From Polyangiaceae bacterium (GTDB lineage: Bacteria > Myxococcota_A > Polyangia > Polyangiales > Polyangiaceae): 64,000 nt of DNA. The DNA lies in assembly GCA_016719945.1 (NCBI GenBank), contig JADJYE010000017.1, forward strand, positions 1 through 64,000, given 5' to 3'. Positions within the stretch are counted from its first letter, which is position 1. Each line of letters starts with the position of its first letter. Made by a program: the position numbers and the translations under genes. Under the pieces are notes generated by a model. The model saw nothing but the letters and a program-made list of their open reading frames with translations. It ran no database searches and was not told where the DNA came from. Positions 17,663-25,231 of this stretch are shown piece by piece.

Positions 17663-18938
17663 ATGACGCAAGCGCAGCCATTGTGCTTGAGCCGACCTGG
17701 TCGCCTGAGTTGCAGGGTCACGGCGCGCGCCCTCGCGCTCGTGGCCCTCGTGCTGTCGGTCGTGTGGCCGCCGCCCGCCCAAGCCGGGCGGATAGGCGTG
17801 GAGGATCTCGTCGGAGAGCTCCTTCTCCGCCGGGCCGGGCACCACGACCACGGCCATCCCGCGGACGTTGTGGGTATGGTGGACGCCGCTGACTCCGCCT
17901 CCCCTCAAGCAGGCAACCGACCTCCCAGCGCAGCCATAGCAGCACCCACGCCGAGCTCCCCCATTCGCCCGCAGGCGCGAAGCGCCGAGGACGAATCGGG
18001 GGGAGCTCGACGGAGCGCAGGGGCGGAGCCCCGAGCACCGGCGTGTGGGGGCATGATCAACGACGGCGCCCGGCTGACGAGCATCACCACCACCGGAGCC
18101 GTGGCGGGCGAAATCTCCTGGGAGCACGACAGCGCCCTGCGGCTGACCGAAGAGCGCATCAATGGCGCCCACTCGGTGACCTTCGATTACGACGCCGACG
18201 ACCTCCTGATCCAGGCCGGCGCCCTCACCTTCCAGCGCGACCCCACCACAGGGTCCGCCATTCAAGCCACGGCCGGCGTCGTGGTGGACACCTGGACCTA
18301 CGACCCCTACGGCGACGTCGCGACCGCGAGCGCCACGGCCGCCGGCCTCCCCGTTCTCCAGCTCGCCTACCTCCGCGACGATCTCGGCCGCATCACCGAG
18401 CAGACCGAGACCACGCCGAGCGGCACGCGCGTCCTCTCCTACGAATACGTCGATCTCGACCGCCTGCGGACCGTCTACGAAGATGGCCTCCTGATCGAAG
18501 CCTATGACTTCGATCTCAACGGCAACCGCGTGGCCTCGTTGAACGACGACGGCGACTACGACGCGACGTACGACACGCGAGACCGCCTCCTGACCCACGG
18601 CAGCGCGAGCTTCGGGTGGGCACCGACGGGCGAGCTGCAGACCAAGACAGACAGCGGCGCCACCACCACGTACGCGTACGACGCCCTCGGCAACCTCAAG
18701 GCCGTCGAGCTGGGTGACGGCAGCCTCATCGAATACAAGGTCGACGCCCAAGGCCGCCGCGTCCAGCGCTTGCTCGACGGCGTCGCCGACAAGGCGTGGA
18801 TCTGGCGCAGCGCCCTCCAACCCGCCGCCCAGGTGAGCCCCGGCGGCGCCGTCACCCAGAGGTACGTCTACACGAATGGCACCAGCCCGGCGCTGATCGT
18901 CACCCCGGGCGCGACCTACCGCCTGATCAAGGAGTGGA
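17663..18938 (+). pseudogene. Second RHS gene fragment, rearranged at both ends
   Basis: An open frame (17663-19063) with an apparently composite start. It has a leader-like hydrophobic segment (ALALVALVLSVVWPPPAQAG), then about 100 residues without RHS features. From about 18053 good RHS YD repeats follow (INDGARLTSITTTGAVAGEI, TWTYDPYGDVATASATAAGL, AYLRDDLGRITEQTE). Homology with the upstream RHS unit ends at ATYRLIK (about 18933). The frame then runs into a misread third RHS piece, so the core end and toxin tip are absent. It reads as an internal-deletion remnant or a donor cassette. The first 390 bases (17663-18052) are not assigned to any family. Confidence 0.65.
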
Positions 18939-19060
18939 CACCTGGACCTAAGACCCCTACGGAGACGTCAGACGGCCACCGCGACGAGCGCCGGCCTCCC
19001 CGTCCTCCACCTCGCCTACCTCCGCGACGACCTGGGCAGAATCACCGAGCAGACCGAGAC
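18936..19060 (+). pseudogene. Third RHS fragment, truncated by an IS end
   Basis: The bases repeat the segment at about 18285-18414 (coding VDTWTYDPYGDV... to TEQTET). Here the Tyr codon of TWTYD is TAA, and a frameshift follows GDV. It is joined on the left to the second RHS fragment directly after ATYRLIK and on the right to the terminal TGAACC of an IS3-type element. No function is left. Confidence 0.75.
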
Positions 19061-19310
19061 TGAACCGCCCCGGGATTCCCGGAGACTCCTGAAGTTGAGA
19101 GGATGGAGTCATGGGACGACCCAGCAAGTTTGCCCCCGAGGTGCGGGAGCGAGCCGTGCGGCTGGTCTTCGAGCAGCAGGACAAGCACGAGTCGCAGTGG
19201 GCCGCGATCGCATCGATCGCCTCGAAGATGGGCTGCACGCCGGAGACGCTGCGGGAGTGGGTGCGGCAGGTCGAGCGGGACAGCGGCTCGCGCCCTGGGA
19301 TGACCACGGA
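19061..19310 (+). mobile_element. Truncated IS3-family element of a different type (left end and orfA start)
   Basis: The left end TGAACCGCCCCGGGATTCCC (19061-19080) is typical of an IS3-group terminus. ATG 19111 starts an OrfA-like frame (MGRPSKFAPEVRERAVRLVF, SQWAAIASIASKMGCTPETL, REWVRQVERDSG) that loses its family pattern at about residue 65. It then runs on as an unrelated reading to 19401. OrfB, the coiled coil of OrfA and the right end are absent. It differs in sequence from the two P450-borne IS copies. The break point near 19300-19310 is approximate. Confidence 0.85.
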
Positions 19311-19364
19311 GGGAGACGATCCGGCTGGCAGGACGAGTGCAGGATCGGCGATCATGCTCGCACG

Positions 19365-21563
19365 ATGCGCTCCAAGGCCCCGCGAACCGCGCTCTCCCTG
19401 ATCCTGCTCGCCTCGCTGTCCGCGAGCTCCCCCGCGCTCGCGCACCCGATCACCGTCGATGGGGACCCCACCGACTGGATGAGCCGATCGCCCAACGGCG
19501 ACAACCTCGGCATGGTCGTTCGCGACGCGCAGGGGCGCGGCGAGGTCATCTGGAGGGACACGCTCGCCGACACGCGCACCGATATCTCGACCCCCGAGGT
19601 CGTCGCCGACATCGCGGCCTTCCAGGTGACCGGCGACGCGAACGGCGTGGCGTTCCTGCTCCGCCGGCCGCCCGGGGTCAGCCTGGCAGGCGCCCCGATC
19701 CAGGTGCAGATTGCGGTCGATCTCGATCGCGTCGACGGCAGCGGGCAGCAGTTCATGGCGGGGTTCGCCGACACGCAGGTCGGCAGCGGCGCGCGCTGGG
19801 AGCGCCTCGTCCAGACGCTGTTCGGCTCGGGCGGCACGGCGACGGTGCTCGACACGGCGTTCAGCTCGGTCGCCATGGTCTCTGCGGTGCAGGGGGCTGC
19901 CGGAGACGTCGAGATCTTCGTCCCGTGGACCGCGCTCGGCCTGAACGGGCCGCCCTCCTCTCCGATCCGCTTCACGGTCGCCACGTTCCGCGCGCAGGTG
20001 AACGACCTCACGATCGACGTCGGCGGCGCCATGTTCTCCAACGCGCTGGATGTCGTCAGTGACTACGGCGACCCGCGCGCCTCGATGCACCCGAACACGT
20101 TCCAGGACGTGCAGGACCTCATCGTCGACTATTCGTTCGATGTGCACTTCGGGCCCACCGGCGAGGTGTATTCACCCCTCGTCGTCCAGCGCTTCCTGCC
20201 CAACTCGCCTGGCGGCGGTCCGGACGAGTGGTACGCCATCACCAACGTCTCGCCGGCCGCGTTCCCGCTCGGCTCGGTGAAGCTCGGCGACGAAGAGACG
20301 CCCGATGGCGCGGAGGGGATGCTCTCCTTCCCGGCGGCCGCGAGCGTGGCCTCGGGCGCCACGTACATCGTCGCGCGGAGCGGCTCGGCCTATCAGACCT
20401 TCTATGGCGTCGCGCCCGACGCCGAGATGCCCCCTGGGGCGTCGATGGCCGTGCCCGACATGACGGTGTACGCCCCCTGGGCCGGCGGTAGCGTGCAGCT
20501 GGCGAACGCTGGCGACGAGCTGCTCGTCCTCGACCGTTCGAACCTCCTCGTCGACGTCGCGACGTTCGGGAACGTCACGTACACCGGCATCACGACGTTC
20601 ACCCCCGCGCCCGGTACCAGCGAGGTCCTGTCGCGCAACCTCTCGTCCGCCGACACCGACGATTGCAGCGTCGACTTCGACAACACCGGCGCGACATGCA
20701 CCGCCGACGCGCAGTGCGGGGGCGTGTGCTTCGAATGTGAGTCCAACACCTGCCAGCCGAAGGCGATGGGCTCGGCGTGCCCCAACGCGAACCCCTGCGA
20801 CGGGGACGAGGTGTGCGACGGAAATGGCGCTTGTGTCGCTGGTATGGCCCCTCCCTGTGAGGACAACAACCCGTGCACCACGGACTCTTGCACCCCGGCG
20901 ATGGGCTGCATGAACGTCGCCCTGCCCTCCGGGACGAGCTGCGCCGACGCCGACGTGTGCAATGGCGACGAGGTCTGCGACGCCGCGGCAGCCTGCCTCG
21001 CGGGGATGCCGCTCGACTGTGACGATCTGAACGACTGCACCGCCGACACCTGCGATGCCATCACGGGCTGCGCGAACGACGACGAGCCGATGGGGACGCC
21101 GTGCGAAGACGGTGACCTGTGCACGACGCCCGACACCTGTGACGGCGCCGGGGGGTGCACGCCTGGGGCCATGGACGGCTGTGGCGGCGCAGGCGGGGGT
21201 GGGGGGGGGGGCGGCGCGGGTGGCGCCGGGATGGGCGGCGCGGGAATGGGCGGCGCGGGAATGGGCGGCGCCGCGATGGGCGGCGCGGGAATGGGTGGCG
21301 CGGCCGTCGGCGGCGCCGGGATGGGCGGCGCCTCACAAGGAGGGGAGGCGCAAGGCGGTGAGCCGCCCCAGGGCGGCGAGGCTGCCACTGGCGGCGGCGG
21401 GTCGGGCGCCGACGACGCGGTCGACGACGGCTGCGGCTGCCGTGTGGCGGGCGCGACCGAGCCGGGCCGCAGCCCGGGGCTCGCGTGGCTCGCCGCAGCG
21501 GTGGTGGCGGCCGGCGCGGCTCGCCGGCGCCGGCGGTCCCCTCCTGGCAGGTGTGCGCCGTGA
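19365..21563 (+). CDS. MYXO-CTERM-anchored surface protein with lamin-tail-like domain and Cys-rich repeats
   Basis: ATG 19365 was chosen because a signal peptide follows directly (TALSLILLASLSASSPALA); the frame is open further upstream into IS debris. The 732-aa product has a beta-rich N-terminal domain at about 25-245 (DGDPTDW..., possibly CBM9/DOMON-like). A lamin-tail-like domain follows at about 260-430 (EWYAITNVSPAAFPLGSVKL). Cys-rich repeats then fill about 440-600 (CNGDEVCD, CTADTCDAITGC), followed by a Gly/Met repeat linker. The C-terminus is a MYXO-CTERM signal: CGCRVAG, a hydrophobic stretch (AWLAAAVVAAGAA) and an Arg cluster. It is presumably processed and anchored at the cell surface. 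Confidence 0.88.
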   Translation: MRSKAPRTALSLILLASLSASSPALAHPITVDGDPTDWMSRSPNGDNLGMVVRDAQGRGEVIWRDTLADTRTDISTPEVVADIAAFQVTGDANGVAFLLRRPPGVSLAGAPIQVQIAVDLDRVDGSGQQFMAGFADTQVGSGARWERLVQTLFGSGGTATVLDTAFSSVAMVSAVQGAAGDVEIFVPWTALGLNGPPSSPIRFTVATFRAQVNDLTIDVGGAMFSNALDVVSDYGDPRASMHPNTFQDVQDLIVDYSFDVHFGPTGEVYSPLVVQRFLPNSPGGGPDEWYAITNVSPAAFPLGSVKLGDEETPDGAEGMLSFPAAASVASGATYIVARSGSAYQTFYGVAPDAEMPPGASMAVPDMTVYAPWAGGSVQLANAGDELLVLDRSNLLVDVATFGNVTYTGITTFTPAPGTSEVLSRNLSSADTDDCSVDFDNTGATCTADAQCGGVCFECESNTCQPKAMGSACPNANPCDGDEVCDGNGACVAGMAPPCEDNNPCTTDSCTPAMGCMNVALPSGTSCADADVCNGDEVCDAAAACLAGMPLDCDDLNDCTADTCDAITGCANDDEPMGTPCEDGDLCTTPDTCDGAGGCTPGAMDGCGGAGGGGGGGGAGGAGMGGAGMGGAGMGGAAMGGAGMGGAAVGGAGMGGASQGGEAQGGEPPQGGEAATGGGGSGADDAVDDGCGCRVAGATEPGRSPGLAWLAAAVVAAGAARRRRRSPPGRCAP
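21179..21405 (+). repeat. In-frame Gly/Met-rich minisatellite in the MYXO-CTERM gene
   Basis: Repeats of about 15 bases (GGCGCGGGAATGGGC and variants) encode GGAGMGGAGMGG-type linker. A run of ten G residues lies near 21200. The repeat count is likely to vary and is prone to sequencing error. Confidence 0.8.
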
Positions 21564-21787
21564 AGCCCAACGGACAGCTCGAACAGCTCGCCGACGAGGG
21601 CGTCGACGTGCTCGGCGTGCCGGCGTGGGACGCCGAGCCCAAGCCCGTCTCCAATGCGGACCTCACGGAGCTGGCGATCAAGGGCAAGTACCGGGGCCGA
21701 GCCAAGACGGTCACCTGGCGGTGGGACGAGTCCGAGGGAAGGTACATCTCGACCGTGACACCGAAGGACCAGGCCGCCGGCATGTGA
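21560..21787 (+). CDS. Small hypothetical protein, translationally coupled
   Basis: GTG 21560 overlaps the stop of the MYXO-CTERM gene (GTGA), giving 75 aa: MKPNGQLEQLADEGVDVLGV... to ...TPKDQAAGM. It is charged and soluble with no signal or membrane segment. An in-frame GTG lies a few codons upstream. Codon use and the overlap suggest a real gene, but I do not recognise the family. Confidence 0.5.
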   Translation: MKPNGQLEQLADEGVDVLGVPAWDAEPKPVSNADLTELAIKGKYRGRAKTVTWRWDESEGRYISTVTPKDQAAGM

Positions 21788-21846
21788 CGTCGAGCGAGAG
21801 GTAGCCCCTTTCCGCCGCGCCCGAGTTGCACCACCCTGCGAGGCCC

Positions 21847-23166
21847 ATGAACTCGCAGGAAATGATCGAGCTCTGCACCAAGTACAGCCTGTTCTCGTGG
21901 TCGGCGACGGGGAAGGTCGACCCCATGCCGATCGCGCGGGCAGAGAACATCTACCTCTACTCACCCGAGGGTCAGCGCTGGATCGACTTCAACAGCCAGC
22001 TCATGAGCGTGAACATCGGGCACGGGCACCCGAAGGTGATCGCCGCCATCCAGAAGCAGGCCGCGACGCTCGCCTACGCGTACCCGGGTATGGCCACCGA
22101 GATCCGCGCGAAGCTGTCGAAGCGCCTGGCCGAGCTCGTGCCCGGCGACATCAACACCTTCTTCTACACGCTGGGCGGAGCCGAGGCGAACGAGAACGCC
22201 ATCAAGGCGGCGCGCCTCTTCACGGGTCGCCACAAGATCATCGCGCGCTACCGCAGCTACCACGGCGCGACCCACGGGGTGATGTCGCTCACCGGCGATC
22301 CGCGCCGCTGGCCCAACGAGCCCGGCATGGCAGGCATCGTGCGCGTCATGGATCCGCACCCGTACGACTACTCGTTCGGCGCCAGCGAGGAGGAGGTCGT
22401 GAAGAACAACCTCCAATACGTGGAGGAGGTCATCCACTACGAGGGCCCGCACACGATCGCCGCCATGTTCATCGAGACGGTGACCGGCACCAACGGCATC
22501 TTGCCGCCGCCGGTGGGCTACCTCGCGGGCCTCAAGAAGCTGCTCGAGAAGCACGGCATCCTGCTGGTGTGCGACGAGGTAATGTGCGGCTGGGGACGCA
22601 CCGGCAAGCTCTTCGCCTTCGAGCACGGCAACATCGTCCCGGACATCGTCACCATGGCGAAGGGGCTCACGAGCTCGTACATGCCCCTCGGCGTCATGGG
22701 CCTCAGCGATCGCATCGCCAACCATTTCCGCGACAACGTCTTCTGGGGTGGCCTCACCTACAACGCTCACCCGATGTGCCTGGCGGCCGCCGACGCGGTC
22801 ATCGACGTCCTCCAGGAGGAGAAGCTGGTGGAGAACTCCGCCCGAATGGGCGAGGTGATGCGAGGCCACATGGCGCGGCTCGCCGCGAAGCACCGGTCGG
22901 TGCGCGAGCACCGCAACATCGGCCTCTTCGGCCTGATCGAGCTGCGCAAGAACGCGAAGAACGAGCGGCTCGTCCCCTACGCTGGCAGCCACCCGGTGAT
23001 GGGCAAGCTCGGCAAGTTCTTCCGCGACAATGGTCTGTTCACGGTGCTGCAGTGGGGCACGGTGATGTGCAACCCCCCCTTGTGCATCAACGAGAAGCAG
23101 CTCGAGGAGTCGTTCGAGATCATCGACCGCGGACTGTCCCTCGTGGACGAGGTGTTCGAGGGCTGA
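21847..23166 (+). CDS. Class III (omega) PLP-dependent aminotransferase
   Basis: ATG 21847 is preferred to TTG 21826. The 439-aa product has the class III fold: GHGHPKV near the N-terminus, FYTLGGAEANENAIKAAR for the phosphate-binding region, YRSYHGATHG, then LLVCDEVMCGWGRTGK with the Asp that contacts the pyridine N. The PLP lysine is in DIVTMAKGLTSSYMPLG. It resembles taurine-pyruvate and related omega-aminotransferases; the substrate cannot be fixed from sequence alone. It converges with the pseudokinase gene, and the two coding ends overlap by 47 bases on opposite strands. No pathway neighbours are present. Confidence 0.92.
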   Translation: MNSQEMIELCTKYSLFSWSATGKVDPMPIARAENIYLYSPEGQRWIDFNSQLMSVNIGHGHPKVIAAIQKQAATLAYAYPGMATEIRAKLSKRLAELVPGDINTFFYTLGGAEANENAIKAARLFTGRHKIIARYRSYHGATHGVMSLTGDPRRWPNEPGMAGIVRVMDPHPYDYSFGASEEEVVKNNLQYVEEVIHYEGPHTIAAMFIETVTGTNGILPPPVGYLAGLKKLLEKHGILLVCDEVMCGWGRTGKLFAFEHGNIVPDIVTMAKGLTSSYMPLGVMGLSDRIANHFRDNVFWGGLTYNAHPMCLAAADAVIDVLQEEKLVENSARMGEVMRGHMARLAAKHRSVREHRNIGLFGLIELRKNAKNERLVPYAGSHPVMGKLGKFFRDNGLFTVLQWGTVMCNPPLCINEKQLEESFEIIDRGLSLVDEVFEG

Positions 23167-25213
23167 GCCCGGCCTCGAACAGCGCGCGCCGGCCCCGCTC
23201 TCCGATCGGGTTGTTGCCCACCTCGACATAGCAGGGTCGGGGCAATTCGCCGGCGCGGCGAGCGAGCGCCGCCGCGGCTTCGGGGCCGAGTCCGCAGCCC
23301 TCGAGGTTGAGCGCGCGCAGCCCGCCGAGCCACGGAGCGTCGAGCAGCGCCTCGAGGCCCTGGTCGCCGATGGGGCACCTGGAGAGGTCGAGCACGCGAG
23401 GCGCGGCGAGGTGTCGAGCGAGCGCCGCGCCGTCGCTCGCTCCGAGGGGGTTCTCGGCCAGGTCGATGGCCACGAGGCCCTCGAGCGCGCCGGAGCCGAG
23501 CAGGTGCCAGAGGTCCCCGCTCGCGAGCCCCGCGCGCCGCAGCGACAGGATTCGCAGCTCGCTCAGGTCGGCGCGACCGAGCAGCGGCGGGAGGCCCTCA
23601 CGCGTGAGCGGGATGTCGATCAGCTGGAGCTCTCGTAGCCGGCGAGGTCCACACGCGACCTCGAGCAGCGCATCCCAGTCCCCGCGACACCGAACCAGGA
23701 CGAGCCCCTCGAGCCCCTGCAGCCACGACGCGCGCGCGAGCGGGGAGGGGTCCCCGTTGCCCGCCGAGACCCGCCGGAGCTCGACCTCGAGCCCGGCGAG
23801 GATGGCGAGCGCGTCCTCGTCCGCTCCCCACGGATGGATCTCCTCGAGCAACCTGGCGCGGGGGGTGGAGAGCGCGCCCAAGAGGGCGCGCCGCTGGGCG
23901 AGCTCCGGCGGATCGAACACCTGAAGCGAGAGCGTGCAGGGCGCGCGCGCGAACAGCTCGACCAAGGCGCCTGTCGAGGCGGCGTTGGTGCGGAGCTCGA
24001 CGTGCTCGATGAAGCCGCGCCGCAGCTCCACCGCGCCGCCGCGCCGGGTCAGCCCCGCGGCCTCTGCGGTCCAAGCCTCCCCGTGCTCGCGAACCAGGAG
24101 CTCCTCCCGAGAGAGCAGCTCGTGGAGGCGGCCTGCCTCGAGGGCGCTGGGCTCGGCGAGCGCCTCGGGCGGCAGCCACGACCGAAACGGCCTTAGCCCG
24201 TCACACCCCAGCCTCTGCAGCTCGCATTGCACGACGATCAGCTCGCCCCGGGGATCCCCGCGCTCGGTGAGCAGATCCGCGAGCACCAGCCGCGGGCCGA
24301 CGTCACTCGGCGCGCGCAGCACCGCGGCCTCGAGCGTGGCCTCTCGGTCTCCGTCGGCCGGGCCCGACTCGGGCGCGAGGGCGCTCCACGCTTCGAGCAT
24401 CGCGAGCACCGACGCGAAGCGATCTCGCGGGTCTCGCGCGAGGCCACGCATGAAGAACGCGTCCATCGCGATCGTCGCTCCCGGCAACGCCTCCGAGAGC
24501 CGCCTCGCTTCGCCCTTGGTCTTCGCGTCGACCATCGCCAAGATGTTCTTGGCGATGAACGGCAGCTCGCCGGTGAGCGCCTGGAAGAGGAGCGTCGCGG
24601 CGCCGTAGATGTCGAGCCGCGCGTCGACCGTCTTCGCCTTGCCGATCAGCTCGGGCGGCGCGAACCCGAAGGAGCCGAGGCCCACGACGAGGGTGTCGCG
24701 CGGGCGCCCTGCGTCCGACAGCGCACGCGCGAGCACCAAGTCGAGCAGGCGCAGCTTGGTGGCTGGGTGGCGGCCATCCTCGAGGAAGATGCTCGCCGGT
24801 CTGATGGCACCGTGCAGGTAGCCCCGGCTGTGGAGCTCGGCGAGCGCCGAGAGGATCGCGACGCCGATGGGGTGTAGCGTCGCGAGCCGCATCGGGCCGA
24901 GCTGCTTCAGGCGGTCGAGCAGCGTCTCGCCCACGAGCGCGTCGCTGACGACGGCGGTGCGGTCCTCCGGCAGCTCGATCAGGTCCCGAGCGCGCGGGAG
25001 GATCTCGAGCTCGAGCGTGCTGACCAGGCGGTATTGGTCCGCGAGCAGGTGTCGATAGCGCTCGCCCCTGCCCGGGTCGCTGCGCGAGACGTCGAGCCAG
25101 ACGTGCGCCGCGCGCGCGGTGTCGTAGCCCGAGTATTGGTCCGATACGGTCATCGACCGCAGCCGGACCCCCACCTCGTATGGGCCGACGCGGGTGCCAG
25201 GCTGGAGCGCCAC
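23120..25213 (-). CDS. Pseudokinase with TIGR02996-like segment and leucine-rich repeats; last gene of the VgrG operon
   Basis: A 697-aa product from GTG 25213. Residues 1-285 have a Ser/Thr-kinase fold (VGPYEVGVRLRS, LHPIGVAILSALAELHSRGY, GSFGFAPPELIGK, DARLDIYGAATLLFQALTGE). The catalytic HRDxxxxN is HGAIRPAS, DFG is DLV and the P-loop lacks its glycines, so it should not phosphorylate. About residues 298-340 match the TIGR02996-type segment (RLVLADLLTERGDPRGELIV). The C-terminal half has leucine-rich repeats (LSELRILSLRRAGL, LVAIDLAENPLGASDG, LRALNLEGCGLG). It lies 18 bases after a vgrG, suggesting a T6SS cargo, adaptor or immunity role. No signal peptide is present. Confidence 0.82.
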   Translation of the reverse strand: MALQPGTRVGPYEVGVRLRSMTVSDQYSGYDTARAAHVWLDVSRSDPGRGERYRHLLADQYRLVSTLELEILPRARDLIELPEDRTAVVSDALVGETLLDRLKQLGPMRLATLHPIGVAILSALAELHSRGYLHGAIRPASIFLEDGRHPATKLRLLDLVLARALSDAGRPRDTLVVGLGSFGFAPPELIGKAKTVDARLDIYGAATLLFQALTGELPFIAKNILAMVDAKTKGEARRLSEALPGATIAMDAFFMRGLARDPRDRFASVLAMLEAWSALAPESGPADGDREATLEAAVLRAPSDVGPRLVLADLLTERGDPRGELIVVQCELQRLGCDGLRPFRSWLPPEALAEPSALEAGRLHELLSREELLVREHGEAWTAEAAGLTRRGGAVELRRGFIEHVELRTNAASTGALVELFARAPCTLSLQVFDPPELAQRRALLGALSTPRARLLEEIHPWGADEDALAILAGLEVELRRVSAGNGDPSPLARASWLQGLEGLVLVRCRGDWDALLEVACGPRRLRELQLIDIPLTREGLPPLLGRADLSELRILSLRRAGLASGDLWHLLGSGALEGLVAIDLAENPLGASDGAALARHLAAPRVLDLSRCPIGDQGLEALLDAPWLGGLRALNLEGCGLGPEAAAALARRAGELPRPCYVEVGNNPIGERGRRALFEAGLSPRTPRPRGTVRGR

Positions 25214-25231
25214 GGGGACCGTGCGAGCGTG

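Noticed and set aside
17354..18820. Long minus-strand open frame across the RHS region
   Set aside because: It runs antisense to RHS YD repeats and the putative immunity gene, and its composition is that of a shadow; similar antisense frames occur over both RHS units.
21179..21405. Possible CRISPR-like or short tandem array
   Set aside because: It is an in-frame Gly/Met linker minisatellite without unique spacers.
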